In this document: piece by piece, positions 17,603 through 26,615 of the stretch | Numbering within the stretch: the stretch's first letter is position 1 | Layout of the letters: each line of letters begins with the position of its first letter | Assembly (NCBI GenBank): GCA_017849585.1 | Contig: JAFIGT010000003.1 | Location: 1 to 64,000 of the forward strand | Direction of reading: 5' to 3' | Length of the DNA stretch: 64,000 nucleotides | Source of the DNA: Verrucomicrobium sp. | GTDB taxonomy: Bacteria > Verrucomicrobiota > Verrucomicrobiia > Methylacidiphilales > UBA1321 | The notes under the pieces: generated by a model | Seen by the model: only the letters and a program-made list of their open reading frames with translations | Database searches by the model: none | What the model was told of the DNA's origin: nothing | Program-made: the position numbers and the translations under genes

Positions 17603-18208
17603 ATGAGGCGTGTGTTCCTGAAAAGGTGGGGTGGGCAGCGGAGTGGACGCGCGCAAAGTACGGTGGAATTCGCCCTCATCGCCTGGCCCTTTTTTATGCT
17701 CCTGCTGGCCACGGTGGATTATGCCCAGTTCTATTTTTACGAACACTCACTGCGCTATGCCTTGAACACGGCCGGTCGTTTTGCGACGCCTGGAATGGTG
17801 CTCAGCACTCCCTCGGTCCCCACCACGCCGGGGCAAGAGTCGACTGATTGCCCGATAAACAGCACCTACGCGGTGGGCCAATGGATTTCCCGATACGAAA
17901 GCATACGCAATACCTTCAGTAATAACTGCTCCCTGCAGTTTACCCGGCAACAATTGAAGGATTACGTCAAGGTCTACAGCTGGCCCGGCACCAACTCCGC
18001 GACCGAAAGCAGTCCCAATGCTGGGCCCGGCATGGCCGGGGATTTCGTCAAGGTTGTTGTCACTAAAGAGATCACCTTGATTACCCCAGTGGCGAGTCTG
18101 CTCAAAACAAATGGAATCTACACCCTGGTGCTCTCTGGCATCTTCCTCAATGAGCCGTCCAACGCCTTCGTGACCTATACCAATTATTATGCTTCGGAGC
18201 TGCCATGA
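17603..18208 (+). CDS. tadE: TadE-like minor pilin (pseudopilin)
   Basis: A 201-aa protein. A basic N-terminus precedes a TadE-type helix (QSTVEFALIAWPFFMLLLAT), with the conserved Glu early in the hydrophobic segment as in prepilin-like proteins. The C-terminal domain is periplasmic. TadE and TadF are processed by the TadV/CpaA prepilin peptidase, which is not present in this window. Its stop overlaps the start of the next gene by 4 bp. Confidence 0.85.
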   Translation: MRRVFLKRWGGQRSGRAQSTVEFALIAWPFFMLLLATVDYAQFYFYEHSLRYALNTAGRFATPGMVLSTPSVPTTPGQESTDCPINSTYAVGQWISRYESIRNTFSNNCSLQFTRQQLKDYVKVYSWPGTNSATESSPNAGPGMAGDFVKVVVTKEITLITPVASLLKTNGIYTLVLSGIFLNEPSNAFVTYTNYYASELP

Positions 18209-18825
18209 AATTAAATTTCTTTGACCACGTGCGTCGGGGGCGCGCCAAATCGCGCAGTCAGGCCTTTGTCGAGTTCGCATTTGTTCTGCCCATTTTCCTG
18301 ACACTGATGTGTGGCGTGTTTGATTACGGGTTCATGATTGGCAATTCGATGGTTCTCGCGATGGCCGCACGTGAAGGCGCTAACTCCGGCGCACGTCAAT
18401 TGATCCAGCCCCTGCAAAGAGGATTGCAGGCGGCAGTGAACGTCGCCAAACCAAGGATTAATCTCACCAATAATCTTTCAGGCGCCATTATCACCCAAGT
18501 GATGACTCATGTGACGGGAGGGAATACCAATTTCATCTTGGTCAACCCCTCAGATCTGGACAATAGCTGTCTATCGACCGGATTGATTTATGGAGGAGGG
18601 GATGCTCTGAAAAACAAAAGCCGCATTCTCGATGGCTCGGTTGCAACGAATATGCCCTGGCAATTGCCAGGACGGAATCTTCCGATTGATGTAACGACTC
18701 TGGATCCTGACAACCAAGTCATGACAGTCATGGAGGTTTTCTGTACGAATCGTTTTGTGACACCGATTGGCGCACTTGTCGGGGTGGTTACGCCCCCCAT
18801 TCTCTACGATATCGCCCTCTTTTAA
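18205..18825 (+). CDS. Second TadE/TadF-like minor pilin
   Basis: A 206-aa protein with the same design: a basic N-terminus, then a helix with the conserved Glu (SQAFVEFAFVLPIFLTLMCG) and a periplasmic domain. AAREGANSGARQL after the helix is typical of TadE-like proteins. It overlaps the preceding gene by 4 bp, indicating translational coupling. It fills the usual TadF position. Confidence 0.82.
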   Translation: MKLNFFDHVRRGRAKSRSQAFVEFAFVLPIFLTLMCGVFDYGFMIGNSMVLAMAAREGANSGARQLIQPLQRGLQAAVNVAKPRINLTNNLSGAIITQVMTHVTGGNTNFILVNPSDLDNSCLSTGLIYGGGDALKNKSRILDGSVATNMPWQLPGRNLPIDVTTLDPDNQVMTVMEVFCTNRFVTPIGALVGVVTPPILYDIALF

Positions 18826-18884
18826 CTGTGAGCTTCATGATTTCTGTAAAATTTTGGCAAGCGAAATGCACTGAAAGGGTTGCT

Positions 18885-21014
18885 ATGCGTTTAAAACCGC
18901 CCCAATCAAAGGCACAAACCTTTGTATTCTTCCTGGTGAGTTTTTCCACGGTTTTTTTACTCTGTGGAATGGGCTTGGACATGGGACTGTGGTTTCTAGA
19001 CCGTACGAGACTAAGCCGCGCCTGTGACGCTGCGGCCATTACCGGGGCGGCTAATTTCGGAAAGACGACGGGAACCAATGCCGAAGCGGGACGTCTTACG
19101 GTGGCCAAAAAAATGCGCAACGTCGCGGTAGCGAATTATTATGGATTGAGAGACATCTCCGAGACTCCGATTCTGGGGACCAGTACCAACAGCTCGGGGG
19201 GGCTCAGTTACCATTATTATTTCACCAAAACGGGCGCTACCAACGAGGCCGGGTATCACGTCACCATCGCCACCGGTCTTGCGGGCCAGGTCACGCGAGC
19301 ACAATCGGAGGCGTGGTCGAAGACGCGGACAGTCTTCATGGGTTTTACGGGCGCTTCACAGCTCATGAACTTAAATACCAAAGGGACCGCTGAAGCCAAA
19401 CGCCGCCCGCGACTGATCGTCCTTGTGCTGGATCGGTCGGGATCAATGGTTAATAACGGAGGATCGACGAATTTGCCTCCAGCCGTGACGAACTTTCTCG
19501 GCTTGATGAAGGACGATGCCGAAAATAACGAAGTGGGTATTGTTTCCTTCTCCTCCTTCGGACGGGTGGAGATGGAGTGTACGACCAATTTCTGGGCACT
19601 CGGAACGAACAAGATGTATCGGACGGACAGTTCTTCCGTCAATCTCACTGGAATGAAATTTGGAGGTAACACCGGCGCGGATGAAGGGGTTCGTCTGGCG
19701 ATCGAGTTAATGCGCGTACGGAAAGGGTGGGACGATCCACAGACTTATAAATTCATCGTCTTTATGACTGATGGTGAATTCAATATTACCCGCACGCTGT
19801 TGACGGCGCCGACGTGGACCAACTCTGTGTATCTGTGGAGTAATGCGGCATCGGTGGGATTCAATGCAAAAACAAATTACTACCTGCCATTTGAAGGCAA
19901 TGGCTTTACCACCGGGCTGACCAATGCCATGGGTAAGGGGAGTGCCAATCCGGGAACCAATCGACACTATGCCCAGTCGAATACCGCCAGCGGTTCACCG
20001 GCACGATTTGGCACCAACATCATCTTGAATATGAAGCCGGGTTGGGTTGCATATCATAATATCACTTCCAATAATGTCCGGTTGCGGACGATTTGGAGCC
20101 GGCACACGAATTCGACGGAACGCGTCGAGCTCGAGCCCGGGGAAGAAATCCAACTAGTGGCTCCGGGCTATGTGGTAGATGGAAATTTTGCTCCCAATAC
20201 CACGGGTCTTTCCGGTATTACGACCCCGAATTATATCAGCCGGAGTGGTTATAATATTTTCAAGGCGAGTGATGGCGGGGAACCTGTTGGTGGCGTTTAT
20301 CCCGACGGCATTTATTATAGCTCATTCAATTCAGGAAGTACCTATACCAATATTGCCATGACCGCGATCGGACCTGCGGGAGAGCTTTTTTATCGCGCCT
20401 CGGGCGGATCGACTCAAGAGATCAAAAATTTGTCCGACTGGCACCAAAACATGCCGATTTTTGTCACGAATTTCTACACGAACGCCATGACCAACTGGAC
20501 GTCGACCAATGGCTCCGTGCGCTATTACGCCGCGTCTTATACTGGCTTTGCCAAACCGGCCAACTGGGTTGAGGATCCTGATAGTCTTAACGTGATGCCC
20601 AGTAATAACACTCCGGGCGGCATTCTCTATTCGAATAGCCCCAGTAGTATGCGGACAAACATTAATGTCATGACAATTAACGGGGCTCCGACGCATTACT
20701 ACGATTTCCGTATCGGTGGCTGGTCGAATTTTACGACTTGGAGTACGGGGGCTGGTACGATGGCGACACCGATGTGCAATTGGAAAGTGCTCACCTATTG
20801 CACCATGGCGCGGCGCTCGGATGTGACGATTTATACGGTTGGTTTCGATGGGGCCGATGCCAACATTCTGCGGGCAATGGCGAATGATCGTTCGGCGACC
20901 AACTACACCTCGACGTTGCCGACCGGAAAGTTTTACGACTGCAATACCCCTCAGGACATCGTCACGAACTTTACGCAGATTGCGCAGCAGATCCTGGCCT
21001 TCCTTTCGAAGTAA
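18885..21014 (+). CDS. TadG-like protein with von Willebrand A domain
   Basis: A 709-aa protein. The N-terminal TadG/Tad_N helix is at about 10-35 and is followed by DRTRLSRACDAAAITGA, typical of the family. The VWA domain starts near residue 176 with the MIDAS motif DRSGS and continues to FIVFMTDGEFN near 290. The next recognisable VWA strand (SDVTIYTVGFDG) only appears near 645. The intervening roughly 300 residues are rich in Asn, Thr, Ser, Gly and Tyr and look like an extracellular insertion. I chose the ATG at 18885 because of AAAGGG just upstream; a GTG at 18828 is the alternative. It is the last gene of the tad operon. Confidence 0.85.
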   Translation: MRLKPPQSKAQTFVFFLVSFSTVFLLCGMGLDMGLWFLDRTRLSRACDAAAITGAANFGKTTGTNAEAGRLTVAKKMRNVAVANYYGLRDISETPILGTSTNSSGGLSYHYYFTKTGATNEAGYHVTIATGLAGQVTRAQSEAWSKTRTVFMGFTGASQLMNLNTKGTAEAKRRPRLIVLVLDRSGSMVNNGGSTNLPPAVTNFLGLMKDDAENNEVGIVSFSSFGRVEMECTTNFWALGTNKMYRTDSSSVNLTGMKFGGNTGADEGVRLAIELMRVRKGWDDPQTYKFIVFMTDGEFNITRTLLTAPTWTNSVYLWSNAASVGFNAKTNYYLPFEGNGFTTGLTNAMGKGSANPGTNRHYAQSNTASGSPARFGTNIILNMKPGWVAYHNITSNNVRLRTIWSRHTNSTERVELEPGEEIQLVAPGYVVDGNFAPNTTGLSGITTPNYISRSGYNIFKASDGGEPVGGVYPDGIYYSSFNSGSTYTNIAMTAIGPAGELFYRASGGSTQEIKNLSDWHQNMPIFVTNFYTNAMTNWTSTNGSVRYYAASYTGFAKPANWVEDPDSLNVMPSNNTPGGILYSNSPSSMRTNINVMTINGAPTHYYDFRIGGWSNFTTWSTGAGTMATPMCNWKVLTYCTMARRSDVTIYTVGFDGADANILRAMANDRSATNYTSTLPTGKFYDCNTPQDIVTNFTQIAQQILAFLSK

Positions 21015-21139
21015 CCTGATTTACCATCGGTCTTGGGCTACGCATTCGCTGTCGGGTAAATGGGCGAGGCGCTGCAGCCGTTTGCCGGGCGCCCTACAGA
21101 GAATCATCAGGGCGCTGCACGCCTGCGGATTTCATGGCC

Positions 21140-22423
21140 CTACTTCAGCTTCAGTGAGAGCTGATTGCCATCGTCGGGTTTCAATTCCCATTCTTGGGCC
21201 GCGTAAGCGGCGGCGGCCAACCCAAAGGTGAGCAAGGTGAAGCTGATGATCGGCAGGTCGAGGTTCGCCGCGCGGAAAAGGGTGAAAGAGGCTTCCCACC
21301 AGACCCAGGTAATGAGACTTCCAAAGATAGCTCCGGAAATCCATCCGTAGCGCAGGTAAAAAGCGGCGCTCATGCCGCTGAAAAGCAGGAACGTGGCGAC
21401 GAGAACCCAGGCGGGAGGACGATGAATGAAGTCGCCATTGAGAATGTTGCAGGTTCCGAGCATTTGCAATTCAATGGAGGAAAGGTGGGGCAGGGTTTGG
21501 CCAATGGCGGGGAGATCCTTGCGGTCCGTGCGCCCCACCCAGACTTGACGACCTCGCAGTTCGGCGAGATTCAATTCCGGCGTTTCGCCGCGCTCCCGCT
21601 GTTGATCGTACAGGGGGACATTGCCGAAGCTGGCAGTCCAGAAGGAGGTCGCGCCGGGGCGGAATCGTAGGCGTAGCCGTCCTTGATCATCAATGGGAAT
21701 AGTGCGCAGGAGCTGCCCGCTTTCCGAGCGTAACCGGATGGAATCACCGAGAACCGCCTCGGATTTTTTCCAGTCGGCATTCAGGTTGTGGGCAACGGCT
21801 TGCAAGGTGAGGGAGGGAACGACGCGATTCTGGTAGAGGAAAAGAAGAGGGAGGCGACGAACCTGGCCGTTGGTCTCGGGCATGAGATTGGAGATGCCCA
21901 CCGCCGCGCTGCCTGCGAATGTATCCAGCGGCCAGAGGGCGGAACCGAAGCGGGGCATGTTGCCGAGCGAACCGCTGGCTGGAATGACAGTGAGATTGGC
22001 GGGAAGCGGGGCTTTGCTGTCGGGCATTAAAGCCGCGGCGGCAAAGACGAGGTGGTCGAGGCGATTGACGAGGCCACCGAAGGTGGAATCGAACGCGCTA
22101 TAGCGGGTATCTCGGTCGTGGAGAAGCGTTTCGAAGACGATGCTTTTAGGTGCGTAGGGCAGAAGGCTGCGCAGGAGGATGACGTAGTCCAGCCGGGGCC
22201 ACGGCCAAGGGCGGTCTGCGGGGATGTAATCGATGGCGATGAGGGCCAATTGATTCTGGCTATCCTGATCGGGTCGCAGGGAGGGCAGGCTTTGGCGCCA
22301 ATCGAGCAGCGGCTCTTCGAGTCCATCGAAGACGCCGCCGAACTGGGCGATCAGAATGAAGGCCGCCCAGAGCGATCCCAAGCCTGCGGCCAGCCAGTAG
22401 CGCTTGATGCTGCTCGTATCCAT
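21140..22423 (-). CDS. CHASE2-domain membrane protein without output domain
   Basis: A 427-aa protein with an N-terminal helix (about 10-28), an extracytoplasmic CHASE2 domain (about 35-330, with LLDWRQSLPS, IAIDYIPAD and RPWPWPRLDYVILL) and three closely spaced C-terminal helices. It ends shortly after the last helix with a short hydrophilic tail. CHASE2 normally senses an extracellular signal for an attached cyclase, kinase or phosphatase; here no such domain follows. It lies 51 bp downstream of the LolA-like gene on the same strand, so the two may be co-transcribed. The ligand is unknown. Confidence 0.8.
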   Translation of the reverse strand: MDTSSIKRYWLAAGLGSLWAAFILIAQFGGVFDGLEEPLLDWRQSLPSLRPDQDSQNQLALIAIDYIPADRPWPWPRLDYVILLRSLLPYAPKSIVFETLLHDRDTRYSAFDSTFGGLVNRLDHLVFAAAALMPDSKAPLPANLTVIPASGSLGNMPRFGSALWPLDTFAGSAAVGISNLMPETNGQVRRLPLLFLYQNRVVPSLTLQAVAHNLNADWKKSEAVLGDSIRLRSESGQLLRTIPIDDQGRLRLRFRPGATSFWTASFGNVPLYDQQRERGETPELNLAELRGRQVWVGRTDRKDLPAIGQTLPHLSSIELQMLGTCNILNGDFIHRPPAWVLVATFLLFSGMSAAFYLRYGWISGAIFGSLITWVWWEASFTLFRAANLDLPIISFTLLTFGLAAAAYAAQEWELKPDDGNQLSLKLK

Positions 22424-22474
22424 GCTTGTGTCTAGGAATGAGACACCTGATTAGTATGCCCTCTTGGCAGGCAA

Positions 22475-23245
22475 TTACAACCCGGAGACGCCTTCCTTGC
22501 CGGTGCGGATTTCCACCCAGGTCTGGGTTTTGGAAATGTCGCGGCCGGGGATCAGGTTGGAGATCATCATTTCCTTAATGCAATAAGCCTTGCCGATTTG
22601 CTGGACGCTGTTGACCTCGACGCGCTTGACCACCTGATTCTGCTTGTTGTAGGCGTCGACACGCATGAAGGCAAAGTACTCCGAACTGATCCAGTAGCGG
22701 GCCTTGGTGTAACGGCTGGCTCCGTCCGGGGTGGCTTCAAAGGCCCACGTGGGTAGGGTCTTGATATTGTCCGTGCCCAGGGGCGTCACATGAGCCCAGC
22801 GGATGAAATCGAGACACAGATCTTCGTAGGTGATGTCGGAATCGAGGATGGTCTTCAGCTTGTCGGTTTCGCTCAGGGTCACCCAGGCGTCGGAGGCCTT
22901 GGCGCGCTTTTGGACCATGGAAGAATCGGGATCGATGACGACGCGGATCTGGAGGGGTTGATCCTGAAATTCGTAGATCATTTCATATCCGGCCGTGCGC
23001 AGGACGATGGGATACTTTTTCTTGGAGGTGCGCACAATACCCTCGAGACGGAAATCGGCCAGCTTCATGTTCTTCCACATGCGGGCCTGGACGAACTCCA
23101 CGGGGGGAACCTTGCCTTCGCGGTTGATATCCGCAGAGGCCTGCTGCAGGGGCAACAGGCTGGCGGCGAGGGGAAGAGCCAGTCCCAGGACGAGGGTGCG
23201 GCCGGTGAGGGTGGAAAGCATGCTGCATTTCACTTGTTCTGTCAT
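22475..23245 (-). CDS. LolA-like outer-membrane lipoprotein-sorting family protein
   Basis: A 256-aa exported protein with a hydrophobic signal segment (TLVLGLALPLAASLLPL). The mature part resembles the LolA/LolB-like half-barrel family (COG2834-type), with strands such as KYPIVLRTAGYEMIYEF, LQIRVVIDP, KARYWISSEYFAFMRVDAY and a final NLIPGRDISKTQTWVEI. Such proteins bind lipid or lipidated partners in the periplasm. I chose the ATG at 23243-23245 because AAAGGG lies about 7 nt upstream. The exact function is not determined. Confidence 0.68.
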   Translation of the reverse strand: MTEQVKCSMLSTLTGRTLVLGLALPLAASLLPLQQASADINREGKVPPVEFVQARMWKNMKLADFRLEGIVRTSKKKYPIVLRTAGYEMIYEFQDQPLQIRVVIDPDSSMVQKRAKASDAWVTLSETDKLKTILDSDITYEDLCLDFIRWAHVTPLGTDNIKTLPTWAFEATPDGASRYTKARYWISSEYFAFMRVDAYNKQNQVVKRVEVNSVQQIGKAYCIKEMMISNLIPGRDISKTQTWVEIRTGKEGVSGL

Positions 23246-23371
23246 AACGTTACCCTTTAGCCTTGTTAAGAGGCCGCGCCAAGCCTTATCGCTCGAAAAA
23301 ACCTTCAGCGGAAAACCTTGCTTTGTTTCAAAATGGAAACAATGCTGACTAAGTTCTAAGGACAATCTGGA

Positions 23372-24895
23372 ATGAAGACCATAGGTTATCGCAAGCGTAC
23401 AACGCTGATTCTCTTTTTTCTTCTGCTTTTCCGCTTCTGGGTGGGCCAGACCTTCGAATTGAGCGGACGCGAATCCTACCTGTGGTTGCTGGGCCATGGA
23501 CCGAATCTCGATTGGGGTTATTTAAACACCGGCGTGCTCGTGCCGTGGCTCATTCGCTTGGGAACTGTCTTTTTTGGCAATACGGAACTCGGTGTCCGCT
23601 GGCTGGCTGCGGTGATTTATTCCTGCTCCGGGTTTGTCATCTTCTGGTGCGCGCGGCGTTGGTTCAATCCAGCCTCGGCATTCTGGACGATGATCATTTT
23701 TGTCTGCACGCCGCTTTTCACGTGGCAGTTGCTGCTCATGAATGAGGCTACGGCCAGCTTTGGTCTCATGGCGCTGGCATTACTGGCCTATCGGGAAGCG
23801 GTCAATAGCGACAAGTGGCTCTGGTACATCGCCGCAGGGGCGATCTCGGGTTTGGCGATTCACGTGCTTTGGTTCAACATGATCTGGCCGCTGGGCCTAT
23901 TGCTCTACTACTTCATCGAGCCTCGCCGTCGCCAACTTTTGAAACATTGGCAGCACTGGGTCATGCCAGCGACCGTACTGATCGTCTCAATCCCGATTTT
24001 CCTCTGGTACCAACGTCCGGAAATGGAAGGCTTGAAGAAGCTGCACCCGCTGCCCATCAGCGGCATCTCCCACGGCTTTTCCCTGCTGGCGGGATTAGAG
24101 TTCACGCTCACGCAGATCTGGCTGTTGAGCCCGGCATTTTTCCTCGGCATGCTGCTGGCCTTCTACTACGCGGGCTCGATCACTTTCCGCCACCATCGCT
24201 ACGCCCTCTTACTGTGCATTTGCCTGCCAGGACTGTTGATTCAATACGTCTGTTCCTTCTTTCATGCTGCCAATGCCGACGCGATGCCGGCTCTCTATTT
24301 ACCGGCATTATTCCTGGCAGGTAATCTCTGGGCCAGCTTTGCGCAACGCGAGACCCGTTGGAAATGGATCGGAGTGGGGCTGCTCACCTTGGCGGGGCTG
24401 CAATCACTTGGTGGGTTGATCCCGGCCACAAATCCTTATGTGGGATTTGGCAGTGGACTTTATCCGTCCTATTCCTACCGCGATCTTGCCGATGAAATGA
24501 CGCGCCGCATGCAGGAAAAAGGCGCCACAGTGGCGGTGGCGGAAGATGCGGAGACGGCGAGTGCGCTCACCTTCTATCTGCCACGCCATCAACTGGCCTA
24601 TGTGGTCGCCCGGCATGGTGTACGCAGTCAGTTTGACTTCTGGCCCAACTACGACGACTTCAACGGATACAATTTTATTCTCGTCACGAGTGGAAATCGT
24701 CCCGCTCCGTCGATTTTCACCAAGGGATTTTTCAAGGTGGACCCGATTGGCGATGCGCAGATTCCCGGCTCGGAAAGCATGGGTTGGCAGCTCTTTTTTT
24801 GTGAGAATTTCCAAGGTGGCGTGGGCGGCACGCTCAAGGAAATTCCCGCCGAAGCCGTGCGTGATCTGGAGAGCTCCACGCCATTGCCGAAATGA
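23372..24895 (+). CDS. GT39/ArnT-like membrane glycosyltransferase
   Basis: A 507-aa polytopic protein with about eleven hydrophobic segments followed by a C-terminal periplasmic domain of about 130 residues. The first loop after helix 1 (FELSGRESYLWLLGHGPNL) has the acidic residues expected of GT-C enzymes, and the helix topology matches the dolichyl-phosphate-mannose-protein mannosyltransferase/ArnT group (PMT_2). It probably transfers a sugar from a polyprenyl carrier on the outer face of the inner membrane. It is divergent from the LolA-like gene across a 126-bp gap. The acceptor is unknown. Confidence 0.75.
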   Translation: MKTIGYRKRTTLILFFLLLFRFWVGQTFELSGRESYLWLLGHGPNLDWGYLNTGVLVPWLIRLGTVFFGNTELGVRWLAAVIYSCSGFVIFWCARRWFNPASAFWTMIIFVCTPLFTWQLLLMNEATASFGLMALALLAYREAVNSDKWLWYIAAGAISGLAIHVLWFNMIWPLGLLLYYFIEPRRRQLLKHWQHWVMPATVLIVSIPIFLWYQRPEMEGLKKLHPLPISGISHGFSLLAGLEFTLTQIWLLSPAFFLGMLLAFYYAGSITFRHHRYALLLCICLPGLLIQYVCSFFHAANADAMPALYLPALFLAGNLWASFAQRETRWKWIGVGLLTLAGLQSLGGLIPATNPYVGFGSGLYPSYSYRDLADEMTRRMQEKGATVAVAEDAETASALTFYLPRHQLAYVVARHGVRSQFDFWPNYDDFNGYNFILVTSGNRPAPSIFTKGFFKVDPIGDAQIPGSESMGWQLFFCENFQGGVGGTLKEIPAEAVRDLESSTPLPK

Positions 24896-24924
24896 GCCAT
24901 TTCCGGACGAATATTCCATTCGGC

Positions 24925-24960
24925 ATTTTGATTTTTGACCTTTGAAATTTGACTTTTTTC
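24925..24960 (+). repeat. TTTGAC-rich intergenic repeat, copy 1
   Basis: The units TTTTGATT, TTTGACC, TTTGAAA and TTTGACTT follow one another directly in front of the M20 peptidase gene. Closely related strings occur at 30135-30188 (two inverted copies) and 47980-48009. The spacing is about 8 bp per unit. No function is known to me. Confidence 0.6.
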
Positions 24961-24963
24961 TCT

Positions 24964-26304
24964 ATGCCTACGACACCTCATTCCATCGATGAATTTCTTC
25001 AGTTCCTGCGCTTCGCCAGCATTTCGGCCGACTCCAAATTCGCGCCGCAAATGACCGATTGCGCCGCATGGTTGCAGAGAAAGCTGAGCTCCATCGGCCT
25101 GCATGCCGAGGTGTCACCCACGCAGGGACAACCGGTGGTTCTCGCGCGCAATGAAACCAAGCCGGGACGCCCGACAGTATTGATCTACGGCCACTACGAC
25201 GTGCAACCGGTCGACCCACTCAACCTCTGGCAGAATGATCCGTTCGATCCCACCATTCGCGACGGCGTCGTCAATGCGCGCGGTTCGTCCGACAACAAGG
25301 GGCAGATCTTCGCGCATATTCTTGGCGTGGAAGCGGCCCTGAAGCAGGGCGAATTGCCGGTGAATCTGATTTTTCTCATCGAGGGCGAAGAAGAAATCGG
25401 CAGCCCGAGTCTCGCCCCCTTTCTCGAAGCGCACAAACAGGAGCTCGCCTGTGATGTCGTGGTCATCTCGGATTCGCCGATGATCGCCCCCGGCACGCCC
25501 ACGCTCTGCTACGGCTTACGCGGTATCCAGGCGATCGAAATCACCTTGCGCGGACCGGACAAGGATCTGCACTCCGGCATGTTTGGCGGAGCGGTGCTGA
25601 ATCCGTTGACTGCGCTGGCCCGTCTGCTGACCACGTTGCATAATCCCGATTACACCGTGGCCATCGAAGGGTTTTACGATCAGGTGCGCCCGTTGCAGCC
25701 GTGGGAAAGCGATGCGTGGAAAAAACTGCCGTATCAGGAAAAGGAAATTCTCGCCATCACCGGCGTGCCGGAACTCGATGGCGAATGGGCGCATACGCCG
25801 CTGGAACGGCTCTGGGCGCGACCCACGGCAGAGATCAATGGCATGTGGGGTGGTTACCAAGGCGAGGGGAGTAAGACCGTGATTCCGAGTCTCGCCCACG
25901 CAAAGCTGACGTTCCGCCTCGTGCCGGACCAGCAGCCGGAGGAAATTTTGGCTCTGGTCGAGAAACATCTGCGCGCCCATTTACCGGACTCGGTGAAGAT
26001 GGAGATTGAAGTCGGGCACGGTGGAGCCGCCTATCTGGCTGACCCGCACGATAAATGGGGCCTCGCCGCGCAGGCGGCCTTGAAGGTGGCATTCGCGGGG
26101 CGCGAACCAGCCCTTATTCGCGAAGGCGGAAGTATCCCCATCGTTGCCGATTTCAAACGCATCCTCGGTGTCGACACGCTGCTGCTCGGCCTATGCCTGT
26201 CCAACTGCAATGCCCACAGCCCGAACGAAACCTTTCCACTTTCCCATCTCGATGTCGGAAGCGCTCTGAATCAGGAACTTCTACGCGAACTGGCGAAGGC
26301 TTAG
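24964..26304 (+). CDS. M20-family metallopeptidase (dipeptidase)
   Basis: A 446-aa cytoplasmic dinuclear-zinc peptidase. The metal-ligand motifs are VLIYGHYDVQPVD (His and catalytic Asp), GSSDNKGQ (bridging Asp), FLIEGEEEIGS (catalytic and ligand Glu), VISDSP (Asp) and a C-terminal NAHSPNE (His). A lid/dimerisation domain interrupts the catalytic domain at about 190-310. The length and motifs match the carnosinase-like/ArgE-DapE-CPG2 dipeptidase group. The ATG at 24964 follows the intergenic repeat; a TTG five codons upstream is less likely. Confidence 0.9.
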   Translation: MPTTPHSIDEFLQFLRFASISADSKFAPQMTDCAAWLQRKLSSIGLHAEVSPTQGQPVVLARNETKPGRPTVLIYGHYDVQPVDPLNLWQNDPFDPTIRDGVVNARGSSDNKGQIFAHILGVEAALKQGELPVNLIFLIEGEEEIGSPSLAPFLEAHKQELACDVVVISDSPMIAPGTPTLCYGLRGIQAIEITLRGPDKDLHSGMFGGAVLNPLTALARLLTTLHNPDYTVAIEGFYDQVRPLQPWESDAWKKLPYQEKEILAITGVPELDGEWAHTPLERLWARPTAEINGMWGGYQGEGSKTVIPSLAHAKLTFRLVPDQQPEEILALVEKHLRAHLPDSVKMEIEVGHGGAAYLADPHDKWGLAAQAALKVAFAGREPALIREGGSIPIVADFKRILGVDTLLLGLCLSNCNAHSPNETFPLSHLDVGSALNQELLRELAKA

Positions 26305-26367
26305 GCTCTGTCCACGATCTTTGGGGGGAGCGTCGACCGGTATTTTGCCATCACAACCCCAAAAATA

Positions 26368-26404
26368 TCGCACATGCAGCTCACATAGCTCACCTAACGC
26401 AAAC
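26368..26404 (+). repeat. TCGCAC plus 9-bp periodic array, copy a
   Basis: TCGCAC at 26368-26373 is followed by ATGC and then 9-bp units AGCTCACAT, AGCTCACCT and AACGCAAAC. Units 1 and 2 agree at 8 of 9 positions; unit 3 is diverged. Two other stretches in the window (26543 and 51254) have the same head and the same 9-bp period. Confidence 0.45.
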
Positions 26405-26542
26405 GTCCCGCGCGATTCCATGCTATAACTTGTGGCATGCCGAATCTTCCCTTATCTGAAATCTCAAATTTCCCGGCTACATCCCCCGCGACACCCAACA
26501 GAGTGGGTTGATCCTTGTAGCGCATTGTCGACACTGTTTTTT

Positions 26543-26584
26543 TCGCACGCTCTCACATTTCGTAAATTCCGTTAATTTCGTCAA
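26543..26584 (+). repeat. TCGCAC plus 9-bp periodic array, copy b
   Basis: A T-run and TCGCAC lead into three exact-period units, TTTCGTAAA, TTCCGTTAA and TTTCGTCAA (26558-26584), consensus TTTCGTNAA. The array ends 18 bp before a TATAGT -10 hexamer, where an activator or repressor could bind. The lead-in ACTGTTTTTT plus TCGCAC is shared with the copy at 51254. Confidence 0.5.
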
Positions 26585-26602
26585 AAAAGTTCCCGTTTCT
26601 GC

Positions 26603-26608
26603 TATAGT
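26603..26608 (+). promoter_or_regulatory. Candidate -10 element of the ClpX-like gene
   Basis: TATAGT lies 8 bp before the ATG at 26616. A transcript starting 6-8 nt downstream would have almost no leader, and there is no good Shine-Dalgarno, so the mRNA may be leaderless. There is no clear -35; the 9-bp array occupies that zone. Confidence 0.4.
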
Positions 26609-26615
26609 AAAGATT

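Larger units (their letters stand above)
26305..26615. other. 311-bp gap with repeat arrays and a promoter
   Basis: I see no credible gene here. A 24-codon frame from about 26438 has no homology signal and I do not call it. The gap contains two short arrays of 9-bp units (described separately) and, at its right end, a promoter for the ClpX-like gene. Confidence 0.6.

Noticed and set aside
26438-26512. A 24-codon frame upstream of the ClpX-like gene
   Set aside because: No ribosome-binding site, no homology cue and a Pro/Ser-rich product; too weak to call.
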